This document shows positions 1-7,845 of a stretch of DNA of 64,000 bases, piece by piece (position 1 is the stretch's first letter; each line of letters begins with the position of its first letter). Origin of the DNA: JBCCGL01 sp039029275. Lineage in GTDB: Bacteria > Pseudomonadota > Gammaproteobacteria > JBCCGL01. Below the pieces are notes generated by a model that worked only from the letters and a program-made list of their open reading frames with translations, was not told the origin of the DNA and made no database searches. Position numbers and translations under genes: made by a program. The DNA is taken from NCBI GenBank assembly GCA_039029275.1, contig JBCCGL010000001.1, positions 124,001 through 188,000 on the forward strand. Direction: 5' to 3'.

Positions 1-1
1 C

Positions 2-637
2 AGCGACCTGCACAACGCCGCACTTCTCCACGATATTGGAAAGCTGTGCTTTAACGAAGAGCTGACAAAAACACCGTACAACGCATTTTCAGACGAACAG
101 CGAATCGAATATCAGGCACATCCTATGATGGGACAAATGGCACTGCTGTCGATCTCCGGATTGGCCGATACGGGTCTGCTAATACGCTCGCATCACGAGC
201 ACTTCGACGGCAACGGTTTTCCCGATGGCCTAGCGGGTGAAGCGATTCCAAAAGGGGCGCGCATTATTTCTATCGCCGCTGATTTCGATGATCTGCAAAA
301 CGGGATATTTCTTGGCAAATCACTTAACGCCAGCGACGCCGCCGATCATATTAAGCGGCAATCGGGCAAGCGTTATGATCCCGAGCTGGTCGATATTTTC
401 CTCAAACTCGTGAAGAAGATTCCGGAGCAAGCGCAAACGCAAAAAGAGCTGAAGATCAGCTTTGAGGATATGGAACCCGGCATGGTAGTGAACAAGGATA
501 TCAAAGCGGACAATGGCATGCTGCTGCTCCGCAAGGGACAGCAATTGAATGAAGCGCTGATCGATCGCATTCACGGCTATATGCAAGATTCGGAAAACGC
601 GCGCGTGATCTACATTGCACCGCGCGGTGGGGAATAG
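2..637 (+). CDS. HD-GYP cyclic-di-GMP phosphodiesterase, 5'-truncated
   Basis: The open frame is already running at the left edge, so the N-terminus (often a receiver domain in this family) lies outside the window. The visible 211 residues carry the HD motif (HDIGK) near the start and the diagnostic HHExxDGxGxP stretch, seen as HHEHFDGNGFP, about 60 residues later. Both metal-binding motifs are therefore present, and c-di-GMP hydrolysis to pGpG/GMP is the expected activity. The GYP motif reads GFP, a common tolerated variant. The last ~70 residues form a separate small domain of unknown role. The stop lies 5 bases before the next gene, which has a GGGGAA ribosome site, so the two are probably co-transcribed. 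Confidence 0.9.
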   Translation, partial: SDLHNAALLHDIGKLCFNEELTKTPYNAFSDEQRIEYQAHPMMGQMALLSISGLADTGLLIRSHHEHFDGNGFPDGLAGEAIPKGARIISIAADFDDLQNGIFLGKSLNASDAADHIKRQSGKRYDPELVDIFLKLVKKIPEQAQTQKELKISFEDMEPGMVVNKDIKADNGMLLLRKGQQLNEALIDRIHGYMQDSENARVIYIAPRGGE

Positions 638-642
638 ATACG

Positions 643-2457
643 ATGTCCAACTCACGACCCTGCGCCCTGTTTGTTGACGATGAGCCGTCGGTGTTAGGCG
701 CGCTTAAACGCGCCTTTCGCCACGAGCGATTCGACTGCGAAACCGCAAGCTCACCGAGTGAAGCATTGCGCAAACTCAACGAACGCGAGTTTGCCGTTGT
801 CGTTTCGGACTATCGCATGCCGGAAATGTCGGGCGTCGAACTTCTTTATTTGATTCGCGAGGTGCACCCCAAAACGAAACGCATCCTGCTTACCGGACAA
901 GCCGATCTCGAAGGTGTTATCGCAGCAGTAAATGACGGCGGAATTCACAAATTTCACGTTAAACCGTGGGACAACAATGCGTTGTCAGGCGCGATCTCCG
1001 ACTGCCTCAATCTCTATTGGCTTGAAGAGGAAAATCGAAAACTCGGAGACGAACTTGAGTCTGCCAACGAAGCACTTTACTCGCTCAATACCGACCTTAC
1101 CTCACAGCTCGCAACCACCGTGATGCAACGTGACGATAGCCATCACTACGATAAAGAAAGCGGCCTGCCCAACACGAACCTGTTCGTCACAACATTAAAA
1201 AAACATTTGCAAAAACCGATTCTGCACAGCCAAATGAAAAAAAGACTGGTAGTGGTCGCGCTTGGACTAAAGAATCAAACCACTATCGAGACGAGCCTGG
1301 GGACGCAAGGGATTGACAATGCAATCCTCAGCATGCGCGACTCGTTGCAGGCATCGATTCGCGAGCACGATTTACTCGCACGCGTCCGCTCAGACGCGCT
1401 GGCACTTGCATGCTGGGTAGAGGGTGATGACACGCGTGTGATCGAGTTCGCCAAGCGTCTCGCGGCGGCCACGACACACCCCGAAAGCGACGCCGGTCGA
1501 AATTTCCATATCACCAGCTGCGCGGGCGTCAGCATCTGCAAAGAAAATGACACCTGCGCGGCTACGTTACTGGAACACGCGGTAGTCGCGATGCATCAAG
1601 CGCGTACCAACAAAAGCGTGCCAGCGTTTCTTTACTGTGAATCCGAACATGCTCAAACGAGCGCCAAATTGCGCATGATTCACGATTTGCACCTGGCGCT
1701 GGAAAACGACGAATTTTTTCTGGAGTTTCAGCCGCGGGTCAATCCACGCGACGGCGAAGTTGTCGCTGCTGAAGCATTGCTGCGTTGGGAGCATCCGCAA
1801 AACGGACGCGTGTCTCCTGCCGAGTTCGTGCCATTGCTTGAAGAGACCGGGTTGATCCTTCAGGTCGGCGAGTGGTGCATTCAGCAAGTCTGCCGTGTCG
1901 CGCGCAGCTTGCTTGATCAGAAATCACCTCTACTCATCGCGGTCAATATTTCACCCGCACAGTTCCATAACACGCAACTCCATCAGAGTATCGACCAGGC
2001 TGCGTCGAGCGCAGGAATTTCGCCCGCCGAATGCCTTGAACTGGAGATTACCGAGAGCCTGCTGGTGTCAGACCTGGAAAATGCAGGTTCGACAATTTGC
2101 GAACTGCGCGACCTTGGGATCAAACTTGCGATTGACGATTTTGGAACGGGTTATTCGTCGCTCAACTATCTGGTTGAAATACCAGCGGATTACTTGAAGA
2201 TAGACCGGTCGTTTATTACACAGATTCATAGCGACACGCGCAGCCACTCCGTAGTAAAAGCAATTCTCTCGATTGCGAGGGCGCTCGATATGCAAATCAT
2301 TGCCGAAGGCGTCGAGCTTCGCGAACAAGCCGATGCTTTAACCGCAATGGGCTGCGACGAAATTCAGGGCTACTACTTTAGTCCGCCGGTTAGCGAAAGC
2401 AGACTTTACGAGATTGCAAGAAGTGGCATTCAAAATCCACAGTTGAAAACCGCTTGA
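643..2457 (+). CDS. Response regulator with REC, degenerate GGDEF and EAL domains
   Basis: This 604-residue cytoplasmic protein starts with a receiver domain (about 1-125, acidic pocket VDDE, phospho-acceptor Asp56 in SDYRMP). A short coiled segment follows, then a GGDEF-like fold in which the catalytic loop is destroyed (RSDALA where RIGGDEF should be). The C-terminal EAL domain (about 345-595) has the expected catalytic motifs: EALLRW, LEITES, DDFGTGYSSL, KIDRSFI and AEGVE. The likely activity is c-di-GMP phosphodiesterase switched by phosphorylation, with the dead GGDEF perhaps a regulatory GTP site. It is coupled to the HD-GYP gene directly upstream, so two phosphodiesterases appear to share one transcript. 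Its partner kinase is not identifiable here. Confidence 0.93.
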   Translation: MSNSRPCALFVDDEPSVLGALKRAFRHERFDCETASSPSEALRKLNEREFAVVVSDYRMPEMSGVELLYLIREVHPKTKRILLTGQADLEGVIAAVNDGGIHKFHVKPWDNNALSGAISDCLNLYWLEEENRKLGDELESANEALYSLNTDLTSQLATTVMQRDDSHHYDKESGLPNTNLFVTTLKKHLQKPILHSQMKKRLVVVALGLKNQTTIETSLGTQGIDNAILSMRDSLQASIREHDLLARVRSDALALACWVEGDDTRVIEFAKRLAAATTHPESDAGRNFHITSCAGVSICKENDTCAATLLEHAVVAMHQARTNKSVPAFLYCESEHAQTSAKLRMIHDLHLALENDEFFLEFQPRVNPRDGEVVAAEALLRWEHPQNGRVSPAEFVPLLEETGLILQVGEWCIQQVCRVARSLLDQKSPLLIAVNISPAQFHNTQLHQSIDQAASSAGISPAECLELEITESLLVSDLENAGSTICELRDLGIKLAIDDFGTGYSSLNYLVEIPADYLKIDRSFITQIHSDTRSHSVVKAILSIARALDMQIIAEGVELREQADALTAMGCDEIQGYYFSPPVSESRLYEIARSGIQNPQLKTA

Positions 2458-2466
2458 GGATTGAAA

Positions 2467-2847
2467 TCAAATCTTTTCTTTTACTGCCTTTATTGCCGTC
2501 TTCTGGCGCTGCAACACATAGCGATGTAATTGATCAGAGCCTGACTCATCCACATCATTAAACTGACAGTGATAAGAGTGATCCGGGTCACGGTATAACA
2601 CTTCGAGCTTGCAGCGAATATCGATAAAGCCATCCGGTAAATTTATGCGCGCATCGTAGGTTTGACCCACCTTCAAGTGATCGGATTCGCACGATGCACC
2701 ACCGGCGCTGATGTCAATGACACGCACCAGTTTTCCATTAGCTTGCAGGATCACAGGGTCATTGCGATCCGGCACCACTCGATAGGACATTCGATCGGTT
2801 TCGTACTCGACTTCGAGTCCGTTATCTCGCGTCTTTTTCCAGAACAA
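2467..2847 (-). CDS. PilZ-domain c-di-GMP receptor overlapping motB
   Basis: This 126-residue protein is little more than a PilZ domain. The c-di-GMP contacts are visible as RxxxR (RMSYR, residues 18-22) and DxSxxG (DISAGG, about 65-70). The first possible ATG falls inside RxxxR and would remove its first arginine, so the upstream TTG at 2847, inside the end of motB, is the better start. The reading frame overlaps motB by 26 bases, which implies translational coupling. Position as third gene after motA and motB suggests a YcgR-like role, in which c-di-GMP-bound PilZ acts on the flagellar stator. That role is inferred from context. Confidence 0.85.
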   Translation of the reverse strand: MFWKKTRDNGLEVEYETDRMSYRVVPDRNDPVILQANGKLVRVIDISAGGASCESDHLKVGQTYDARINLPDGFIDIRCKLEVLYRDPDHSYHCQFNDVDESGSDQLHRYVLQRQKTAIKAVKEKI

Positions 2848-3556
2848 ACTCTACTCTCCGGTTAGCCGCACGACCTTCTGGCAAATCGTTCGGCGCGACG
2901 GGCAAAAGGTCGGCGTAACCCGTCGCAGAAATTCGATCCGGCGCTATTCCTTGCTGCAAAAAATAGCGCAACACCGTTGTCGCCCTGACCGCCGACAACT
3001 CCCAGTTAGACGGGAATTGTGCAGTCTGTATGGGTTGGTCATCGGTGTGACCTCTTATATTTATAGTGTAGTCCGCGTAGTTGTCGAAGGTTTTTTTGAT
3101 CTCATCGAACAACGGAATAGCCTCGGGGTTAAGCTGTGCCCGACCCGATGCAAATAGCAGCTCACCGGGCACCTGTAGCACAACCTTGTCTGCGTCGACG
3201 TAGGTAAAAATGCTGTTGGCAAGATTCGCTGAATCGACAATGTCCTGCAACTCCTTGCGTACAAGCTCCTCGCGCTGGCGCAAGCCGGTGGCATCTTCAA
3301 AGGTGATCGGCTGATTCGCTTTTGATGTCGCCATAAAGTCAATCAGGCTGACCGTGGGGCCGTCTTCGTCGACGGAAATTTCAATCGCAGAAACTGATTC
3401 TTTGAAGTCTTCGGTTTCTATAAAATAGATCGAGTACAGCAATACGAAGAACACCAGCAACAGCGTCATCATGTCTGCGTAGGTTGTCATCCAGATCGGT
3501 TTTTCGTCTTCCTCGAAAAACTCGCTGAAAGCGTTTTTTTGTGACTCTTCGACCAT
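2822..3556 (-). CDS. motB: Flagellar stator protein MotB (OmpA-like C-terminus)
   Basis: This 244-residue inner-membrane protein has one N-terminal transmembrane helix (about 22-42) containing the proton-carrying Asp in the YADMMTLLL motif. A periplasmic linker follows, then an OmpA/MotB peptidoglycan-binding domain (about 115-240; motifs FASGRAQLNPEA, GHTDDQPI and ANRRVEFVL). It anchors the stator to the cell wall and forms the ion channel with MotA. It starts 3 bases after the motA stop and its end overlaps the PilZ gene. The paralogue that drives other machines (PomB, MotD) cannot be separated by eye, so proton or sodium coupling is not assigned. Confidence 0.92.
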   Translation of the reverse strand: MVEESQKNAFSEFFEEDEKPIWMTTYADMMTLLLVFFVLLYSIYFIETEDFKESVSAIEISVDEDGPTVSLIDFMATSKANQPITFEDATGLRQREELVRKELQDIVDSANLANSIFTYVDADKVVLQVPGELLFASGRAQLNPEAIPLFDEIKKTFDNYADYTINIRGHTDDQPIQTAQFPSNWELSAVRATTVLRYFLQQGIAPDRISATGYADLLPVAPNDLPEGRAANRRVEFVLEKDAR

Positions 3557-3559
3557 GGC

Positions 3560-4336
3560 CTATCGCTTGCGGTCTTCCAGTTTTGGCATCGGCTTGCGCG
3601 TAGCCTTCGGGATATAGGCCGAGAGTTTCTCGTATACAGAGAGTGAATTGTTGTCCTGCAAAATCGAGACGGCGCCCTGATAGGCTATTTCCAGGTTGAT
3701 CGCCTCAAGCATCGTGCGCGACCGCAGCTTGCCTGCGATGGGCAAAAAAATCATGGTCGAGAGCAGCGATCCGTAAAACGTGGTCAGCAACGCGATTGCC
3801 ATCGCCGGGCCCAGCGTGGCGGGATCAGTCAACTTACTTAACATCTGGATCAAACCGATGAGCGTTCCCAGCATGCCGAACGCAGGTGCGTAAACCGCCA
3901 TACGACGAAATACGTCCTGCACAATAAAGTGCCGCATTTTCATCGAGTCAATTTCGGTTCGCAGTGTGGCGCGGATAACTTCCTCGTCCGACGCGTCGGC
4001 GATCAGATTACATACGCGCTTGATAAAAGGCGACTGAGTCTTAACGTCAGACAGCCCGAGCAGCCCCTTGCGACGACTGATTGTGCACAGACGCAGCATG
4101 GTCATGACCATATCGTTCGGATCCTGCTTATCGGTCAGGAAAACAATAAAAGCCGCTTTGAACGCCGTCGTCACATCCCGAAACTGGAAGGTCAGCAAGG
4201 TAGCCGCGGTGGTGCCGCCAAGCACGATCATCAGCCCGGGGACGTTATAAAAATTATGCACGTCACCGCCTAGAATGATCGCAGTGATGATCAGAACAAG
4301 GCCGGAAACGATGCCGACAAAAGAAGCGAGATCCAT
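3560..4336 (-). CDS. motA: Flagellar stator protein MotA/PomA type
   Basis: This 258-residue protein has the MotA/TolQ/ExbB proton-channel layout: two N-terminal transmembrane helices, a cytoplasmic loop, and two further helices (about 150-170 and 180-205) around the conserved GMLGTLIGLIQML segment. The length is typical of PomA/MotA. It lies first in a motA-motB-pilZ operon on the minus strand. The ATG at 4336 is preceded by AAAGG at only 3-base spacing, which is tight but is the only candidate. The product forms the pentameric stator ring that pushes on the rotor, here predicted to be tuned by the co-encoded PilZ protein. Confidence 0.92.
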   Translation of the reverse strand: MDLASFVGIVSGLVLIITAIILGGDVHNFYNVPGLMIVLGGTTAATLLTFQFRDVTTAFKAAFIVFLTDKQDPNDMVMTMLRLCTISRRKGLLGLSDVKTQSPFIKRVCNLIADASDEEVIRATLRTEIDSMKMRHFIVQDVFRRMAVYAPAFGMLGTLIGLIQMLSKLTDPATLGPAMAIALLTTFYGSLLSTMIFLPIAGKLRSRTMLEAINLEIAYQGAVSILQDNNSLSVYEKLSAYIPKATRKPMPKLEDRKR

Positions 4337-4924
4337 AAACCTTTAGCGTTGCAAATCGCGCTCACTTTAATGCGCGCGTGGTTGACCAATACCTGTTGTG
4401 CCCACAACCTGTGCGGACGAGTCCGTGCACCGCATCCAGTTGAATCTATTGACACTAGGTATAGCACAGCGCTGGATTTGCGCTGGTGAAAGCTCAAAAT
4501 TTCCGATAGACACCCTCGTTTTGGACCCAGGGCTTGGAGCTGATTAGGTGTCAGGGTAAAAAATTTGGGTCTTCAGCATCAAATTCACGTATTTTCGCCG
4601 CTTTCGCGACTGATAAGTCATAGACAACCACAATGAGCGTCCACGGCGCGATCGCATCAAGTTAAAATCAGGTTTTATGTGCGCGTGAATGGAACCTAAA
4701 CAGATTTTTCTCTACTCGTTGCAACCTGTCCATCAGAACCTGAATGATCGGGAATGCCGGGTTAAGCGACGACCTAATCTCGTGAATTTTGGTGTCGCAA
4801 AGGAGGATACCGAGCTTACTTGCAAGAAAAATCTGACGTAGGGTTTCAGGCGAAGAAACTCAGACTCTGGCAGTTACCAGCGTAGCGAGTATTCCAGATG
4901 ATTATTGATTCAAATCGCTGAATT
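4337..4924. other. Intergenic region, no gene recognised
   Basis: About 590 bases separate the motA start from the end of the GGDEF-EAL gene. Both neighbours are on the minus strand, so the left part should hold the motAB promoter. No convincing reading frame, known RNA family or strong hairpin with a T-run was found. The right part has no obvious terminator for the GGDEF-EAL operon. Confidence 0.5.
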
Positions 4925-7075
4925 TTAGGCAGTCAGTGTGCCAGTGTGCGGCTTGTCGTTATCGAATCTGCGATTTGACTGTACTAGATATTGTTCGCAC
5001 TCACTCGCTGGTAGCGGCTTGCTGAACAAATACCCCTGTATTGTGCACGGATTCAATTTTCGCAGGTAATTAAATTGATCCTCTGTTTCAACTCCCTCTG
5101 CTACGACTTCAACATCCAGCGCCTCCGCCATTAGCAGTATCGATTTAATGAGCGTTGCATCGTTGTTATCAATGCAAATATCTCGTATAAAACTTTTATC
5201 AATTTTGAGAACATCGATAGGCAGTTTTGAAAGATAGCTTAATGACGAATACCCCGTACCGAAATCGTCAAGCGCTAATCTGACACCCAACTCTTGAAAT
5301 TTTTGCAGTATTGAAACGATCTGATCGGGATTCTCCATTGCGGCAGTTTCTGTGATCTCGAACTCTAAAGAGTCTGCGGATAGCCGCGTTTCATCTAGAA
5401 CGGTCTGCACGCTTTCAACAAAATCTTTGTTGTTGAGCTGATGTGGAGATACGTTGACTGATACATGTACATCGCTTAGCCCACTGTGATGCCACCAACT
5501 CATCTGTCGACACGCTGTGCGTAAAACCCATTGCCCCAATTGACATATGAGGCCGGATTCCTCTGCGACAGAAATGAATTCCAATGGAGATATATTTCCG
5601 TGAACTGGGTGATGCCAGCGAACCAGTGCCTCGACGCCCGTAATCGCCAGCGATTGGCTGTCAATTTTCGGTTGGTAATGAACATCAAGTTGCTCGTGTT
5701 CGAGTGCGTCACGCAAATCAGCTTCCAACGTTATTCGTGATATGACATTTGCATTGATTTTTCGGGAGTAAAAACGGTAGGTGTTTTTACCTTGCTCTTT
5801 TGCCACGTACATCGCCGTGTCCGCGTGTTTGACCAGTGATTCCGCGTCGCTGCCATCATCCGGGTAGACGGCGATTCCAATGCTGGTTGTTACCAGTAAG
5901 CGGTTATTTTCCAGAACGACAGGTTGCGCGACCGATTCCAGTATTCGATTCGCAACTGTAGCAACAGATTTAATATCTTCCAGACAATTAAGAACCACAG
6001 TAAACTCATCACCACCTATTCGAGCAACTTCGTTTCTGTTCGATGCGCTACTCGGTCGGGCGACGACGTCACATTCACGCACGCAATCCCGCAATCGCTT
6101 ACCAATTTCAATAAGAAGCGAGTCACCAACTGAATGCCCTAATGAATCGTTAATATTTTTAAATCGATCAAGGTCAAGAAACATCACAGCAGCCCTCACA
6201 CGATCGCGCGCTGATCGCGATATTTCGTCTTCCAATCGGGAATAAAACAATCTTCGGTTTGGTAGTCCGGTCAGGACATCGTAGTAGGCGATCTGGAATA
6301 TTTTCTTTTCGTTCAGTACTTGCTCAGTCACATCGCGCACAATAATTAGTGCACCGCCTTCTCCCTCTGATACCACGCGTGCCTCGTAGTGGCGCTGATC
6401 ACCGTGTTCGCACTTAACATCAATTTCAAACGACTGCATTTCGCCCGAGTCAAGCAAGCGAGGCAATACGTTCTTTGTTTTAACATCAATCGCGTGGCAA
6501 AGTTTGTCATAAAAATCGACACATCTCGCTTCTGCAGCGATTCGCCACGGGCTAGCTTTTAGTTCTTTTTGAACGTCGATAATGTCACCTGCAGAATCAA
6601 CCCTAAAAATCAGATCGGGAATTGCTTTTACCAATGACCGAATCATCGCCTCAGATTGATGCAATCCAGTTTGCATTAACGAGGTACGCAGAACGTATTG
6701 AAGTCGGTAACCCAATACCGCCCAGTTGATCGGTTTGCTCACAAAATCAGTAGCGCCAGCCTCGTAGCAGCGGTTAACCGACTCTGCGTCGTCGTAACCC
6801 GTAACCATAACTATCGGCAAAAAATGGTTGGGGGCACGTGATCGCATTTTTGAGCAAACACCGTACCCATCGACTCCCGGCATTTCAACGTCGAGCAGCG
6901 CCATATCAATGCGATTAGAGTCAAATGCCCGCAGAGCCTGCTCTCCGTCAACGCAAACGACGGTGGAAAATCCGTTTTCCTCGAGCACGTGCTGCATTAG
7001 ATAACGCATCGCAGTGTCGTCGTCCGCAACGAGCGCTATGGGTTTTTCAGTGTTATTCGCGGAATCAGAAGTCAT
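4925..7075 (-). CDS. REC-PAS-GGDEF-EAL bifunctional c-di-GMP regulator
   Basis: The likely start is the ATG at 7075, which overlaps the upstream stop as ATGA; an in-frame start at 7117 is possible but would run 46 bases into the previous gene. The 716-residue product has a receiver domain (about 14-130, LLDVEMPGVDG), a PAS-like sensor (about 145-265), a GGDEF domain with intact RIGGDEF, and an EAL domain with EALVRW, FEITET, DDFGTGYSSL and AEGVE. Both the cyclase and phosphodiesterase motifs look active. No RxxD inhibitory site sits five residues before GGDEF. As the last gene of the sensor-kinase operon it is the predicted output that converts phosphorylation into a change of c-di-GMP. Confidence 0.93.
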   Translation of the reverse strand: MTSDSANNTEKPIALVADDDTAMRYLMQHVLEENGFSTVVCVDGEQALRAFDSNRIDMALLDVEMPGVDGYGVCSKMRSRAPNHFLPIVMVTGYDDAESVNRCYEAGATDFVSKPINWAVLGYRLQYVLRTSLMQTGLHQSEAMIRSLVKAIPDLIFRVDSAGDIIDVQKELKASPWRIAAEARCVDFYDKLCHAIDVKTKNVLPRLLDSGEMQSFEIDVKCEHGDQRHYEARVVSEGEGGALIIVRDVTEQVLNEKKIFQIAYYDVLTGLPNRRLFYSRLEDEISRSARDRVRAAVMFLDLDRFKNINDSLGHSVGDSLLIEIGKRLRDCVRECDVVARPSSASNRNEVARIGGDEFTVVLNCLEDIKSVATVANRILESVAQPVVLENNRLLVTTSIGIAVYPDDGSDAESLVKHADTAMYVAKEQGKNTYRFYSRKINANVISRITLEADLRDALEHEQLDVHYQPKIDSQSLAITGVEALVRWHHPVHGNISPLEFISVAEESGLICQLGQWVLRTACRQMSWWHHSGLSDVHVSVNVSPHQLNNKDFVESVQTVLDETRLSADSLEFEITETAAMENPDQIVSILQKFQELGVRLALDDFGTGYSSLSYLSKLPIDVLKIDKSFIRDICIDNNDATLIKSILLMAEALDVEVVAEGVETEDQFNYLRKLNPCTIQGYLFSKPLPASECEQYLVQSNRRFDNDKPHTGTLTA

Positions 7076-7839
7076 CCGGCTGCCTGATGCGGGATCTGTG
7101 CTCTCAACGTTCGACACACGCCTGTGAGTTCATTCTCTATTTGTATTAATAAGTCCTCCGCACCCTCTGAAATATTGTTTCGCCCTATCGCTTCAAGCGC
7201 CGAGCAAAGCTCTGCCATGAATTCAGCACCGATGTTCGCGTTGGCGGATTTCAATTTGTGTGCAATCCGCGCAAACTTTTCGGTATCGGACGATTCAACT
7301 GCAGCGCGCAAATCCGCTAACTGAATTGGAGTTTCGTTAAGATACAAATCGACTACGCGTGCAAGAATGGCTTCTCCACCCTGCAGGCTTCGCATATTGT
7401 CCAACATCTCCGTGTTTAGCGCAGCGTGGTTTAGTGCGATATGACCCTGTTGAGACGGCGTGATTGCCAATACTTCACTCCGCTCACAGGTGTCATGATT
7501 TTTGAGCAGATATTTACCTAACACATGGCCGAGTTGGTCCATATCCAAAGGTTTGCTTAGATAATCATCCATGCCTGCAGCGAGACACCGCTCCTTGTCG
7601 CCCGCCATGACATTTGCAGTGAGCGCGATGATGGGTAGTCTGGTGTCTGCATGTTCTTCTCGCTCGCGGATTTTTCCCGTTGCAGTGAATCCGTCCATCC
7701 TTGGCATTTGACAATCCATCAAAATCAAATCGAAACGTGCAGTTTCAAGCGCCTCAATTGCGGCAAAACCATCTTCGGCAACTGTTGTACGGCAACCCAG
7801 GGTCTCCAACATGCCGATGCAAACTTCCTGATTGATCAA
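7072..7839 (-). CDS. REC-HPt module: 3' part of an interrupted hybrid sensor kinase
   Basis: This frame is the direct continuation of the kinase that ends at 7846: same frame, separated only by TAA and two codons. It contains the rest of the second receiver domain (phospho-acceptor Asp in LILMDCQMPRMDG, then IALTAN and LSKPL) and a histidine phosphotransfer domain with the H-box AHKLKSANANIGA. Together with the upstream part it would make an ordinary BarA/TorS-type hybrid kinase. Independent synthesis would need the TTG at 7839, which has only a weak GGTGG upstream and lacks the first receiver strand. Whether it is translated alone is uncertain. It ends in an ATGA overlap with the GGDEF-EAL gene. 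Confidence 0.7.
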   Translation of the reverse strand: MINQEVCIGMLETLGCRTTVAEDGFAAIEALETARFDLILMDCQMPRMDGFTATGKIREREEHADTRLPIIALTANVMAGDKERCLAAGMDDYLSKPLDMDQLGHVLGKYLLKNHDTCERSEVLAITPSQQGHIALNHAALNTEMLDNMRSLQGGEAILARVVDLYLNETPIQLADLRAAVESSDTEKFARIAHKLKSANANIGAEFMAELCSALEAIGRNNISEGAEDLLIQIENELTGVCRTLRAQIPHQAAG

Positions 7840-7845
7840 GTTGTC

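Noticed and set aside
4338..4372. TAAAGTGA-N11-AACGCTAA as a sigma-28 promoter for motA
   Set aside because: The -10-like box ends directly at the motA start codon, leaving no leader or ribosome site downstream of a transcription start.
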